64,000 bases of DNA from Macrophomina tecta (Eukaryota; Ascomycota; Dothideomycetes; Botryosphaeriales; Botryosphaeriaceae), in assembly GCA_024180945.1 (NCBI GenBank), contig JAKSGN010000038.1, positions 310,001 through 374,000 on the forward strand, written 5' to 3'. The notes beneath the pieces are model-generated. The model had not been told where the DNA came from, did not search any database, and saw only the letters and a program-made list of their open reading frames with translations. Both the position numbers and the translations under genes were made by a program. The first letter of the stretch is position 1. Each line of letters begins with the position of its first letter. Positions 12,040 to 25,269 of this stretch are shown in pieces.

Positions 12040-15000
12040 TTAAAGTAGTAGTACCTAAGAAGTTTAATAAAAATAGAAAGAAGCTCTAATTCTTTTTACT
12101 CTAGATAAAATATTACCTCTAGTTTAACTAAGTATAGTTTAATAATAATATTAAAGCGGTACTCTTCGCATTAATCTATCTTAGAGAAATAATAAAGATA
12201 TAGATAGAACTATATCTCTATAACTATTTAGCTAATAAATACTCTCTTAAGAAAAGATAAGAAAAAACTAAAAAAATCTTTAATATCTATATAAAATTTA
12301 TAGATAACCTTAAGGCTACTTTTAAAGATTAGAATAAAGTTTATAAAGTTTTTAATAATATTATAACTATTAAATAACTAAAATCTATAGCTATTTATAT
12401 AATTAAGTTTTAATAGCTTATAGCCTATCTTAAATAGTTAGATAAGGCTTTCCGCGACCTCTTTTATAAAGATCTAAAGAAAGAAGTTAAGAAGAATATA
12501 ATTATTTATAAATACTTATTTATTTTCTAAAAAATAGTAGACCTTACGTCCTAGATTAATAGTTATATATATAAATAAAAGATAGATTCTTAATAAGCTA
12601 ATATCTTAAAACCTTATTATAAAAGAATAATTCTTAAAGATAAAGATACTATAGCCTTTAACACGGCTAACTAATAGAATTCTAAGAAGAATAATAATAA
12701 TAATTAAAATAATAATAAGAAGCCTAAAGAATCTAATTTAAACTAAATAAATTAGTAGAAATAGTACTATAAGAATTAACTCTATATTATTTATAGTAAT
12801 AATAAATACTTTTCTTCTAAGTATTTATAGAACCCTTATAATAAAAAAGAAAAAAAGTAAACCTTAAGTACTTAATATAAAATATTAATTATATTTTACT
12901 AAGATAACTATAATATACTATATTAAATAGCCTACTATAATAATAACTATTAGATATACTAAAGTAGTAAAAATATATTAGAATAATACTTCTATAAACC
13001 TTAATAATTTAGTATAATAACTAGAAATAAAAAAGTTATTAAAACTAATAATATTATTAATAGCTTCGTCTTAGATAAAGAACTCGTAAATAATAAGCCT
13101 AAAAAACTATATAACTTAATAAATAGCGAAGTAAAAGCTATATTAGACTCTATAATTTTTTTAAAACTCGAGCGCCTTATAGCTAAGTATAAAATTAACG
13201 TAGAAATAATAAATAAAAGTAACTAACTTGTCTAGGTAATCTAAATTTTCTATAAGAAAGGATTAGTCCGTATAATACTATAGATATAGCGCTAAGAGAC
13301 CCTCTAGAAAACCTAAATTAAGTAAGATAAAAAGAAGTATAAACTTATTATTATAAAGAAAACCGTACTTATAATACTTTACTATTAAAAAATAACTATT
13401 TAATAGTAAATAGACTATAACTTTCTTTAAGAACTAGTAAGAATTCTTTATTAGTATAATATAGTAATTATCTAAAACTATCTACTTTAGTAAATACTAA
13501 ATAAGAAACTTAACTAGCTAGCTTTCTAATACTAGATATAAAAAAATATAGTCTACTAGCAAAAATAGTTATATACTAATAAATAAACTAACTAGAAGTA
13601 AGTATACCTTTAAGTTAATAAATAGAAAGACTATATATATAATAAAGTCTATAACTATTTAAAGCTAAAAAACTAAATAGCCCTATAGTATTAGAATTAA
13701 TCTAAGGGCTATAGTCTAGGTTTCTTTATATAGTATTACGTATATTAAATATGGAAACTCTTATCGAAAAAAAACTTTAGAGATAATTTAAGATTACTAA
13801 AATTTTATAAGAATATATAATCTCTATACTAATTAATAGTAGATTAAGTAGAGACTTTATTTATAATAAACTAGTATAAGAATTAAATATCTCTTATTAA
13901 AAAAAAAACTCTACTCTCTTAGTAAATTTAATAAGAGAAATACTAACTATAAAAAGAAATAGATACGTATTAAAATAGAAAAAATCTTACTAGAAATTAA
14001 TAAGTACTCTAATTAAATTACTCTTAACGTTTAAAAAATTCTAGAATGTAATATTATTTTTAAAATATCTTAGCTTAGAACTCGTAATTTCTTTATTAAC
14101 TAGATAAGCGATGTACTTTTTCTATAATAGAATATCTAGAATATTATTAAAAACCCTAAGAATAGTTATAAGAATATTAAATAGAAACTATTAGATATCT
14201 TCTAAAAATATATTTTTAGTATAAAATAAGAAGTAGCTAGTATAAAACCTAAATATAGTAACTATATAGGCGACTCTAATAGTAGTATAAGTTAGAACTA
14301 GAACTATAATATAAAAGATAAAATTATTTTAGTAAAATATAACTCTATTATAGAAATAAGCTCTATTAAGTAAAATAATATTTTTAATTCTAGTAGAAAT
14401 AGTTCTAGCACTATTATCTTAAGTAATAATAGTATAAGGCCTAGCGACGGTAGTATTAATAGTAACCTTAAAAAAAGTCTAAGATAGAACTAAAACTATA
14501 GTATATAAAACGCCGTCTTTTTAGTAAAATATAGTGCTTTAAGTAGAGTAAGTTCTACTAAGTTAAGTATTTTTAAAAATTAGATATAATACTTATTATA
14601 AAGAACTACACGAAAAAAGTATAAGACTAAAAATAAGGCTTTATAAAAGTAATTAGTAGTTTTAGAATCTTTTATAAACGTCTAAATAATCTTAAGAGAG
14701 ATATTTAGATATATATAATACTAAAAATAATAGGTTTACTTTATATATATTAAACTCTTACCGGTAGTATAATAAAGAGTATTAGCTAGGGCCTAACGAA
14801 AAAAACTAAGAAATAAAAACTATTTAACTTTTATTAAAAATAATAATTCTATAAAAATTAAAAAAGAATAATATAATAGCTTAGAGATATAGTAATAACT
14901 ATAAGAAATATCTTTAATACTAGAAATAGAAATAATATCTAACGAGTATTAAAACTTAGTAGCTATTTACTAAAAGAGAGAAAAAAAAGACTTACTAAAG

Positions 15001-16136
15001 TACTAACTATAGAACTATAAAATTCTACTTAAGCTAGAAATAAAACTAGCTTATAAGCCTATCTACTTTTTATTAAAGAAGAAAATAGAGGCTTTAAAAA
15101 AATATATTAAGAAGAATTATAAATAAGAATATATTTAGCTATTAATATTATTAGCTAGGTATTTTATTCTCTTTATTTCTAAAAAGAATAGTAAGTTACA
15201 TCTCTATATTAACTATTAATAACTTAACGATATTATAATTAAAAACTAGTATCTATTTTTATATATTAATAAGCTCTAGAATAAGTTAGAAAATATAAAG
15301 TACTTTATAAAACTAGATTTTAGAAAAGAATATTATCTAATTAAAATTAAAGAAGAAGAAGAATAGAAAATATTCTTTAAAATAAAACTAGAATTCTATA
15401 AGTATATAGTAATACTATTTAGGCTTACTAATATACTAGTAATACTCTAGTTACTTATTAATAATATACTATATAAATACTTAAATATTTTTTTATCTAG
15501 CTTATCTTAATAATATTCTTCTATTCTTAGAGATACTCGAGAAATATAAAAAGTATATTAAAAAAATTCTAGAAGCTCTTTAAGTAAAGAATCTATCTAT
15601 TATATTAAAAAAATATAAATAGTATATTTAAAGAATATAATTTTTAGACTTCATTATTACTTATAGATATATTAGTATAGATAACTTAAAACTAGACTCT
15701 ATTAGAAAATAGCTAGTACTAAAGATAATTAAGAAAGTATAGTTCTTTTTTAAATTTATAAATTTTTATAAAAAGTTTATCTAGAACTATTTAAAGATTA
15801 TAAAATCTTTAATATAACTTACTTAGAAAAAATTATAGCTTTTAATAAAAAGATAATTAGTAGTAAGCCTTTAATTTACTAAAAAGAATATTTTATAAAG
15901 TATTTATCTTAGAAATATATAACCTTATTAAACGAATTAAAGTAGAAACTAATATATTAGAATTCGCCCTAGAAGTATATCTTAGCTAGCCTAATAAAGA
16001 AGGTAAATAGTATCTAATTATATTCTATTTAAAAAAGTTTACTCTAATAAAGCTTAACTATAATACTTATAATAAAGAGCTCTTAGCTATTATCTTAGTA
16101 TTTAAGTACTAGAGATACTACCTAAAAGAAGCTAAC
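12040..16136 (+). pseudogene. Gypsy-C gag and first part of pol, remnant
   Basis: The reading begins KIKVVVPKKFN near 12045 and continues as a capsid-like gag (VLFALIYLR near 12150), followed by a protease region (13000-14000) and reverse transcriptase (about 15050-15600). Around 15160-15540 the order of blocks is FISKKNSKL, a fingers/palm region with KLDFRKEYYLIKIK, and then a destroyed catalytic motif near 15500. The 3' side continues into RNase H until Copia-2 begins at 16137. Stops are TAA/TAG throughout, the codon set is reduced to Lys, Asn, Ile, Tyr and Leu, and this is one of the most strongly RIPped stretches of the window. Confidence 0.75.
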
Positions 16137-16389
16137 TATTAGAATAAGTAGTATAACGGCTTAATTAATAATAAAAGAATTAATTAGAATAAGTAGTATA
16201 TCTAGTAGAGAGAGGCCGTATAGGCTTTTCTTATATCTATTCTATCTACTAGGGTAAAATGGGTATATAACTTACTTATCTACTAAGATAAGTGCGCAAC
16301 GAGTATAAGATATAACTAAATCTAAAATACTACTAAATTAAATATTCTAATAACTTAGTAAAAGCTATATATACGTAATTAATCTAATA
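16137..16389 (-). repeat. 3' LTR of Copia-2 (long 253-bp form)
   Basis: Reads tattagaataagtag at its left end and aattaatctaata at its right, the RIPped forms of tgttag and taaca. It is nearly identical to 22513-22765. Confidence 0.92.
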
Positions 16390-16559
16390 TACCCCCTTTA
16401 CGTACTGCCTATTTAGGGAGTAGGTAATAAAAAGAAATAAGGGTAAAATAAATAACTAGATAAGTATTAAACTCGTAAACTCACTTAAAGTAGGCGGTTA
16501 ATTTCTAAAATAAAGAAATAATAAAATACGTTTTCTATACTATAGGCTAGTAGTACTAC

Positions 16560-19500
16560 TGGCATATAGTATAGAAAATATATAAGTAGCATTTAGATAA
16601 TAACTATAAATACTAGAAAGATTAGTAGAGACTTATATTTAATTAGGTATAAGTTCTCTATTAGCTTAAATAAGCTATAAGGATTACGCCTTATTTTACG
16701 AAATAATATAAATAAATAACTACTAATTATAGAGTAGGAAAAGTCTAATAGCCATAATAAAATAAGCGTACTTCTAGCGAGGTAGGGCTTTAGTAAGACC
16801 GTCTACTAATATTACTACTATAGGCGTCTACTAAAGGTAAACGTTATCTACTTAGGCTTCCTAGCATAGCTAATAGTAGTATATATCTATATAACGTAGC
16901 TTAGTATTAAGCTTTCTAATACTTTTTTATATAAGCCGAAGCGTTTGCATATTATCGCACTATATTTTAATTTAGTGGCTTAGATCGAATTATACTCCTT
17001 TAAAAAGGCGTTTCTACTAAAAGTATTACTTAGCGGCTTCTAATAAGGTAAGAAGCTCGGCTTCGGTAGTTAAAGTTATAACTATAGGCTACTTAATAGC
17101 CTTCTAATTAATAGCTACTCCGAATATAGTAATAATCGAGTCTTAGTAGCTTTAGCGCGTATCTAGATTATTAGTAAATGCTATATCGCTACTAATAGTA
17201 AAGATATTATTTTCGTCCTTATAGTTATTCTAGAAGAATAAGGCGAGCTTCTTAGTTTCTACTAAGTAGCTAAGAAGCCTCTAAGAAAGTTCTAGATAGC
17301 GAGAAGACGAATTAGTAAGGTAAAATAATAATACGGAATAGATATACGTAATATCTATCCTAGTACTAGTAGTCGCGAATTATACTAAACTAATTTTACT
17401 TTAATAAAGATAAATATCTTACGCGCTTATATATATACCTTAGTTCACTTAAAGTACTTTATCTAAAGAAAGCGGTGTTAAAGGAAAGTAATTTTTACTA
17501 ATACTATAGTGAGTAATAAGGCTAGAGATATATAATTTCTAGAAGAGCTATAAGAGCCTCTACTCTCGGTCCTTTATAATACGTAAGGCTAGGAACTATT
17601 ATACTTCTCCTAGAATTCTTATCTTATAGCGTTTAAGTAGGTCTTCTTAGAAAGCATCTATAAAAGATTTATCTCGCTTATAGTATACTATAATAATGTT
17701 ATCTATAAAGAAGAAGACGAACAGGTAATCATTTAAGTATAGATAAGAAATATTAGGCACCTAAGTTAAACTAAGCTCTTCTAAGAATTTATAAAAGTAC
17801 TATTACTAGAGAGCTAGTAACTTCTTAAGACTATAAAGCGCTTAAAGTAAATAAAATATTTAGCCTTATTTAAGCTTTAGTCCTTTTAGAGGTCGATAGT
17901 ATATCTTTTCCTTAAGTAGAATATAAGGAAATATATTTATAACGTCGTACTAGCGTATTTCTAAGTTAAAAGTATAGATAATAGTAATTAGAGCTCGGAA
18001 AATCCGAAAGATAAGGGTAGCTATATAAGTATTCTACTAAGTAGCCTAAAGGTCTTCTCTTATATAAATACGTGCCTTAACTTTAATAAGCTAGCCGTGT
18101 TTATTAAGCTTATACTTAAATACCTAGGTAAGTAGTATTACGTTCTTATTAAGGCTTTTTACTTTACTAAGTACTACTATCTTCTATATCTCTTTACCCT
18201 AAAGTTCCTAGAGTTCTATTTAGATTACCTCTAGTAGGTGGGTTTTTATTAGGTAGTTAAAGATATCCTTATAGAAACGAGGTTTAGGTAGTAGTTAATC
18301 TCGATAAATACGTAGTAAGTCTATAGGCGATGCTTACGCTTTTACTATAGTAGATTCCTAGAAAGATACGAGAAAAGACGTAAATAGTATTTAGTAACTA
18401 AATATATTATTATAAATTAATATAATATACGTATCTTTGCGTAAGTTATGAGTCTTTAATCCGTAGATAATTAGGTTTAGATTAATATCCGCTATAATAT
18501 TACGTTCTCTTAGGGCACAGTTTCCTCTAGTAGCACCTAGATTAGGTAGATTCTCGTATTAAACTAGTATAAGCTAGCCGAGTCCTCATAATTATTAATT
18601 CTATTAATCTTTACCCCCTAAGCCTTAAGAGGCTTATTATTGGGCTAGAGTAAATTAATCTAGTAATACGTAATCTAAAGGCTCTAGTATTTATTTACTA
18701 TAAATTAAGCCTACTTATAGGCTACTTTTCGTATACTATTCGCGTGCTAGGCCTTTACTAGTTAATTCTAAGGGGCTTAGTAGATAATTTAGTTATACTT
18801 CTTATACTTAGGTACCTAGGTAGCTATCTTAAGTCTCTAGAGTTTCTTAAGTTAAATAAATTAGAGCCGGTAATAGCTTATTACTAAGATTAAAGAAGAC
18901 CTTAGATTTCTAATCTAAGAAAATAATCTCCTCCTTATAAAGCGTAATACGAGGAATTACTATCTCTTACTCTTAATTTTACTTCTATTATTATAGAGCG
19001 AGTATCTTCTCTAGATTCTCTAGAGAGAACTTACTAGATTTATTAAAGATAACGTCTCTTAAGCGTATTACTTAGTCTTTTAAAGAATGCTAGATTCTAT
19101 AAATATTAGTAGAGTTATATTTAACTAAGTATCTAATAAGAACACGCTTACCTAGCTTATTACTACGTAAAATATTCTTAAGTAGTAAGTAGGCTTTATA
19201 GCTATAAACTTAAAGATACGCTACTTTTAGCTTCTTTCTATAGATATGCTTAAATAGTGTTTTCTAATAGTAGCGCTTTATTAGGGTTCTATTATAGATA
19301 TAGACTGCCGCCTTAATAATTTTAGGCTATAGGTGCTTAGATAGATTAGTACTAACCCGTAAGAATCTTACTTTAATAATAATTAAGTACCCTAAACGCT
19401 CTAATACACCGTTCTACTAAGGTGTATACGGAGCTAATACCTTATAGGTAATTTTATATTGCTTAAGCTACTACTTAAACGCTTATATAAGCGATACTTC

Positions 19501-22205
19501 TCTATCTAATCTAAGAAAGGCTACTAATTTACTAAATCTTATTTTAATTATTTAGATAATATTAAGAAAGTACTAGGTGCACTTATTCTTAGTTACGTAA
19601 GTAACTGTAAAAGTAAATTTAGTAGAAGTATATTTAAAATATATAATTTATTAGTAGCCGTTATTAGCTTATATTATATATATTAAGTTAAATAAGACTC
19701 GAAAAAATACTTCTTCTAATAATTCCTCTAGTTATATAGATCGAGAGATCTACTATTATACCTTAGTACGTGCATATATATTATAGTAATTAGATAGCTA
19801 TTAATTAGTAATTATAGCTTTTTATACTACTTATAGTAAGGTTTAAATAGCTCTTTAGCCTATATATATAAAGATTTTATACTATTATATAGCTAGCAAC
19901 GAGTGATTAGTAACGTTTAATACTATAGCTAGTAGATTATTTACTTTCTTATATTCTATAAAGAAGTAGTTTTAAGCGGAGGTTAGATAGGCTATAATAA
20001 AGTTCTCTAAGTAGAGATATATACGTTTTATATCTAACTCGATTTCCTTTTCTCTTGCCTTAGTAATAGAGACGAGGTTTACTATAAATAAGAGTATGTA
20101 GGCCACGTCTATAAGCTTAATAGTGCGTGGGCCCTTATAGTTAGTAGTATATACTAGTACCTTACTAAATAACTCGATCTTAACCGTGGAGTTTCTTAAT
20201 ATAACGTAGTTATCTAGCCCTACGTCTCTTGTTTTAGTGTAGCGACTCTTTATATACTAATTATAAATATAGTATATTATGCTAGTATCGGCGATCTATA
20301 AGAGATTAAGAGTTATAGGCCTTAAAATACGTTATATACTAAATAATAAGGTAACTACTACTAGAAAGAATAATATTTTTATTACGAACCCTAGAGGGAC
20401 AAGGGCCTTATAACCCTACGGATAGAAAGCCCGCACGGGAAAAGGCACTATAGGGGCTAAGAACCCGTAAGAATAGTAGAGCCGTAACGCTAGTGCGCCC
20501 GTACGGGAAAAATAGCCTCGAGGGAAGATAGCGCGTACGGGCCTAGATAAGGTAGTAGCGGAAGCCCGTACGGGAACGACGCCTATACGGTATAGCTAGA
20601 CTACGGGAATACTAACTAGATCGAACTCCCGTAGGGGAAGAATGTCCCTAAGGAAAGAATTACGAATCCCGGAAACCGGCTTTAGGCTAAGAGGAACGGA
20701 CGGGAGAAAGTCGAATAACTTATACGATCTAAGGAATAATAGTCTAGCGATATAATACTTTCTTAACTAATGTAGAAGTTGGATTCTAGGAAACGGGCTT
20801 TAGCGCCTAAGTTATGTGGGACCTATAAAGCCCACCTAGATTAACCTAATCTAAGATTAATAATCTAATACCTTTTAATCTAGCTGCTTTAATCTAGCTA
20901 TATTAATCTAGATTGCTATAACTTTTCTATAGTATATAGATATACTTCTTAGATAGTACTTTAACTTTTATAGTTAACTTAAAGTTCTAATATAATCCTA
21001 TTAGAGGTAATAAGCCTAACGCGTACCACGTACCGATATATTATGTAATTACTACTATTATTCTAATTCTTTACCCTTTTCTTATTCTTTAAGGTAAATC
21101 CTTCGGCTACCTAACCCTACTAGGCGATTCTAAAGCCTAGTAGAAGAGACCGCTATTATAATTTTCTTTTCTTCTTTATCTAGTTTTAACTCTTATTTCT
21201 TTTAAGGAGCGTTATTTTGCTTTTTCTAGCTTTAGCCGTAATTTTAGCTATTTTTAAATCGTTTAATAGAGCGTTTAACTCTTTTCTTAATTTATAGATT
21301 CTTAAGTATCTTATTAACTTTATCTTAAATCTCCTAGTTTAGTATCTAATCTACTAGTCTAGTATCTAAATTATAATATCTATATTTATCGTAGAAGTAA
21401 TTCTCGCTATATAAGTAGATAGATAGCTCTCTTTTCTACTTCTTATTTCTTAGTAAAGCGGTAAAGGCTACTTTAGTAGCCTTTAAATTCTTAGCTATAT
21501 TTTAGCGTAAGTAGTTTCGGTAGTTAATAATTATTTTATAAAGTAATCTATTAAGCTTATTATACTAAAGCTTAATTTTATAGGCTAAGGCCTAGTGGGT
21601 ATTAAGAGGGGTAAGCGCCTTAAAAAAAATAATCTTTTTTTAATTATCTATAACCTCTAGAAGTTCGAGCTTTTTTATCTTAAATAGAGTCTCTTTCTAT
21701 TATAAGAGCTATTTATTAATATTTTAATTACTTAGAGGCTTCTTAAGCTAGTAAAGCTTATTAATAATAAGTTCCTCTTAAGTTTCCCTTATTAGCTAGA
21801 GCCGCGCCTTAAGCGCTATAAGCTAAGAATAGGGGTGCGAATCGCCCCTAAGCTTTTTTAGAATTAGGAGTAGTAATAGGCTTACTAAGTCCTTAATAAT
21901 CGTTAATAGATTATTAATCTTCTTTTTAAGCTTCTTATGCTTAAATAGGTCCCTTTTACGAGCTTTAATTTATATTTTATAGCGCTCCTAGGCTCTTTAT
22001 TAGTTTAGATTAGAGACTAGTAGCTCTGGAATCTTAGCTAGCTCGCTTAGTTAAGAAGGCTTCGATGGCTTTAATAGATTAATATAGTCGAATATCTCGT
22101 ATTTCTTAGCTCGTAATTAGATAATAAAGTACTATTTATCCTAATTATTAGCTATCTTTAAGAAAACGATAGGTTTAGAAGACGTTATAGCGTAGTATTA
22201 CGTTA
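16560..22205 (-). pseudogene. Copia-2 gag-pol remnant
   Basis: Minus-strand counterpart of the Copia-1 polyprotein, in the order gag at the right (start near 22190, complement of cgttatagcgtag), integrase (roughly 18900-19700), reverse transcriptase (about 17400-17950) and RNase H at the left. The position that should be ATG reads ATA followed by ACG, as in Copia-3. The frame is broken by many TAG/TAA codons and by the solo LTR at 20380-21160. Confidence 0.8.
20380..21160 (+). repeat. Solo LTR of Gypsy-B inside Copia-2, TSD atttt
   Basis: A 781-bp LTR beginning tattacgaaccc and ending cgctattata, with no interior sequence. The duplicate atttt flanks it exactly (20375-20379 and 21161-21165). 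Solo LTRs arise by recombination between the two LTRs of a full element. Its internal block is of the attaatctaatctaag type, shared with 48878-49657 and with Gypsy-B3. It keeps more CG and GG than the surrounding Copia sequence, so it is less mutated than its host. Confidence 0.93.
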
Positions 22206-22512
22206 CATCGTATTATATACTAAAGGAGGCATAGGTAAGTTACTAAAGTAGATAGTAGGTATAAGGCTAATAAATAAGCCGTTTACTTAAAAGTATTACT
22301 CTAAGGTAGTAGGAAAGTACTACGCTTTAGGTAATAAAAAAAAAGGCGTATTATAGAAGGTAACTAAAGTCCTCTATTATAAAATACGTATAGTAAAAGA
22401 ATGCTAAGAATAAACATTCGGATACTATAGAACGCTTGGAATAGCATAATAAGGTACTAGAAAGGATAGCTTAGAATATAAAAGATACTAAAAACGTACC
22501 CGGGCTTATAAC

Positions 22513-22765
22513 TATTAGAATAAGTAGTGTAACAGCTTAATTAATAATAAAAGAATTAATTAGAATAAGTAGTATATCTAGTAGAGAGAGGCCGTACGGG
22601 CTTTTCTTATATCTATTCTATCTACTAGGGTAAAACGGATATATAACTTACTTACCTACTAAGATAAGTGCGCAACGAGTATAAGATATAACTAAATCTA
22701 AAATACTACTAAATTAAATATTCTAATAACTTAGTAAAAGCTATATACACGTAATTAATCTAATA
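22513..22765 (-). repeat. 5' LTR of Copia-2 (long 253-bp form)
   Basis: Matches 16137-16389 over its full length. It is flanked on the left by the primer-site complement and on the right by the TSD ctaac. Confidence 0.92.
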
Positions 22766-24454
22766 CTAACTAATAGATAATAGTATATTATAACTATTAA
22801 AATCTTATATACTTTACTATAACTAAAGAGCTAAACTAACGATAAATTTACTAGTTATAAAAATTAGTATTCTATAATTTTAAGATTATATATAAAAAAA
22901 ATATAGATAACGCTACTACTAATATACTTAGTAAGAGAGTAGACTATATAGAAGAAAATATTAAGTTATAATCTATAGTATTATAGTAAATAAGTAATAG
23001 ATTACTTATTTTTACTAAATAGTCTTTTCTAATACTTCGTATTAAGTTAAACCCGTAGTATTAGAAGATTTAAAAAGTATATACTTAGAACTTCTTTATA
23101 TAGAAACTTTTAGCACTTAAGAATAACCTATATATTACTTAAGATAAAAAAAATACTTCTCTTTAAAGAATTAATCTATATTCTAATAAAACTATAAGAA
23201 GTACTTATTAAGAATATATACGTAGTATCTATATATAAATATTAGAATATTAATAAAATAACTAAAAAAATTATATAAAACTTCTACTTTCTAGAATTAT
23301 AAAAGATAGTTTAGCGTATAGTCTCGTAGTATAATCTTTATATTTAAAGTAAAGCTATAATATATACTTTATATAAATAACTATAATCTCTAGAAATTCT
23401 AAAATAACTATAGTAATAGATTATGCTAGACTTTATTATAAAGCTACTAAAGTCTAGAGACCCACTTATAAAAGTTAAATATAACTTAATTCTAGTCTTT
23501 ATTAATAGACTTATAAAGTATATCTACTTCTTATTCTAACTTAAGATATTAAATATAGAATAGCTAGTCTATATATTTCTCTAATATATCTTTATAGATT
23601 ATAAAATACTAGAAGTATTAGTCTTAGATAGAAATAAGCTAATAAGATTAGAATTTTAGTAAATACTTTTATAGTAGCTTAGAGTAAAGAATAAACTCTC
23701 TATAATAGTATATACGTAAACTAATAGCTAGATAGAATAAATAAATTAAACTCTTAAATAATATCTTTACTACTATATTAATTACTTATAAAATAACTAG
23801 GCTATATAGCTATCTATAGTATAATTCTTCTATAATAGTACTAAATAAGAGTTAACTAAGATATTCCTATTTTTTACTAACTATAGATTTAAACTAAATA
23901 TATATAGAGAGGCTATTTTAAGTAAAAAATTAGCCTAGAAAGATATTCTTAAAGCTAAATAGCTAAGAGAATTATATAAAGCTATTAGTCTTAACCTTAA
24001 GTATATATAAATTATAATATCTAAATACTATAATAGATAGTACTAGATAGTACTAAATCTTAAAAGAGAAAATAAAGTATATCTTCTTATAAAAAATATT
24101 AAATTAAAGGAACTAAGTAATAAATTAGATTTTAAGAAAATTAGTCTATTTAAAATTATAAAAGAACTTAAAGAAGTTATATATTAACTTAAATTATCTA
24201 ATATATAAATAAATTTTATCTTTTATATAGTAATACTTAAGCTAGTACTAAAAAATACTACTATTCTAGAAATATAAAAAGAGATTATACTAGAAAACCC
24301 TAATACTAAAAAAGACTAGTATCTAGTTAAAAAAATTCTAGACTATAAATAATTTAGTTATTTACTTAAATATCTCATTAAATAGAAAGGTTATAGAAAT
24401 AGAGATAACTAGTAAATACTAAAAAATAATATATATCTAGATCTTATTATAGAG
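22766..24454 (+). pseudogene. Gypsy-C distal pol: RNase H end, integrase, chromodomain, remnant
   Basis: Continues from 16136 after the Copia-2 insertion. The first codons resemble the end of RNase H, followed by a degraded integrase (23000-24000). At about 24290-24430 the reading EILDYK followed by YLLKYLIKWKGY matches the end of a chromodomain; such domains in chromoviruses bind methylated histone H3 and steer insertion toward heterochromatin. Gypsy-B1 starts immediately afterward. Domain limits are approximate because of RIP stops. Confidence 0.7.
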
Positions 24455-25226
24455 TATTACGAACCCTAGAGGGATAAGGGCTTTATAACTCTATAGATAG
24501 AAAGCCCGTATAGAAAAAGACACCGCAAGGGCTAAGAATCTATAGAGATAATAAAGCCGTAATACTAGCGCGCCCGTATAGGAGAACTAGCCCTAAGAAA
24601 AGATAGCGCATACGGGCCTAGGCTAGGTAGTAGTAGAAGCCCGCATAGAAGCAACGCCTACGCGATATAGTAAAACTACGGAAACCCTAACTAGATTAAA
24701 AGCCCATAGGGGAAGAATATCCTTAAAAAAAGAATTATAAATTCTAGAAACTGGCTTCGAGCTAGAGAAATAAATAGAAGAATATTAGATAACTTATATA
24801 ATCTAAGGGACGATAATCTAGCGGTATAATACTCCCTTAACTGATGCAAAAGTCAGATTCTAGGAAATAGGCCTTAGCGCCTAGGTTATATAGGACCTAC
24901 CGGGCCTATACTAGATCTATATAGATCTAAGAGCTATAGATCTAAATTCTAAAGATCTAATATATATAGATCTAGATTGTTATAGCTTTCTTATAGTATA
25001 TAGAATATACTTATTAGGTAGTACTTTAGCCTTTATAGTTAATTTAAGATTCTAATATAGACTTATTAGAGGTAATAAGCCTAACGCGTACCGCGTACTA
25101 ATCTATTATATAATCGCTATTTATTATTTTAATTCTCTATTCTTCTCTTATTCTTTAAGGTAAATCTTATCGCTATTTAACCCTACTAGGTAACTCTAAA
25201 GTCTAGTAGAAGAGGCTGCTATTATA
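24455..25226 (+). repeat. 5' LTR of Gypsy-B1
   Basis: Starts tattacgaaccctagaggg and ends gctattata. It contains the agatctatatagatct block typical of one Gypsy-B LTR subtype, also seen in Gypsy-B2. It is followed by the primer-site region ctttaactactattttta. Confidence 0.92.
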
Positions 25227-25269
25227 CTTTAACTACTATTTTTATAAGAAAAGGTAGTTCCGAGAAGAG

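Larger units (their letters stand above)
16137..22765 (-). mobile_element. Copia-2, complete Ty1/Copia retrotransposon, minus strand, TSD ctaac
   Basis: Two 253-bp LTRs (16137-16389 and 22513-22765) and the flanking duplicate ctaac (16132-16136 and 22766-22770) define the element. It lies on the minus strand: the polypurine tract complement tacccccttta abuts the left LTR, and the primer-site complement cgggcttataac abuts the right LTR. Its interior is the reverse of Copia-1 with substitutions. It carries a solo Gypsy-B LTR at 20380-21160. Removing that and its duplicate leaves 5843 bp, two bases from Copia-1 after correcting for LTR length. Confidence 0.95.
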
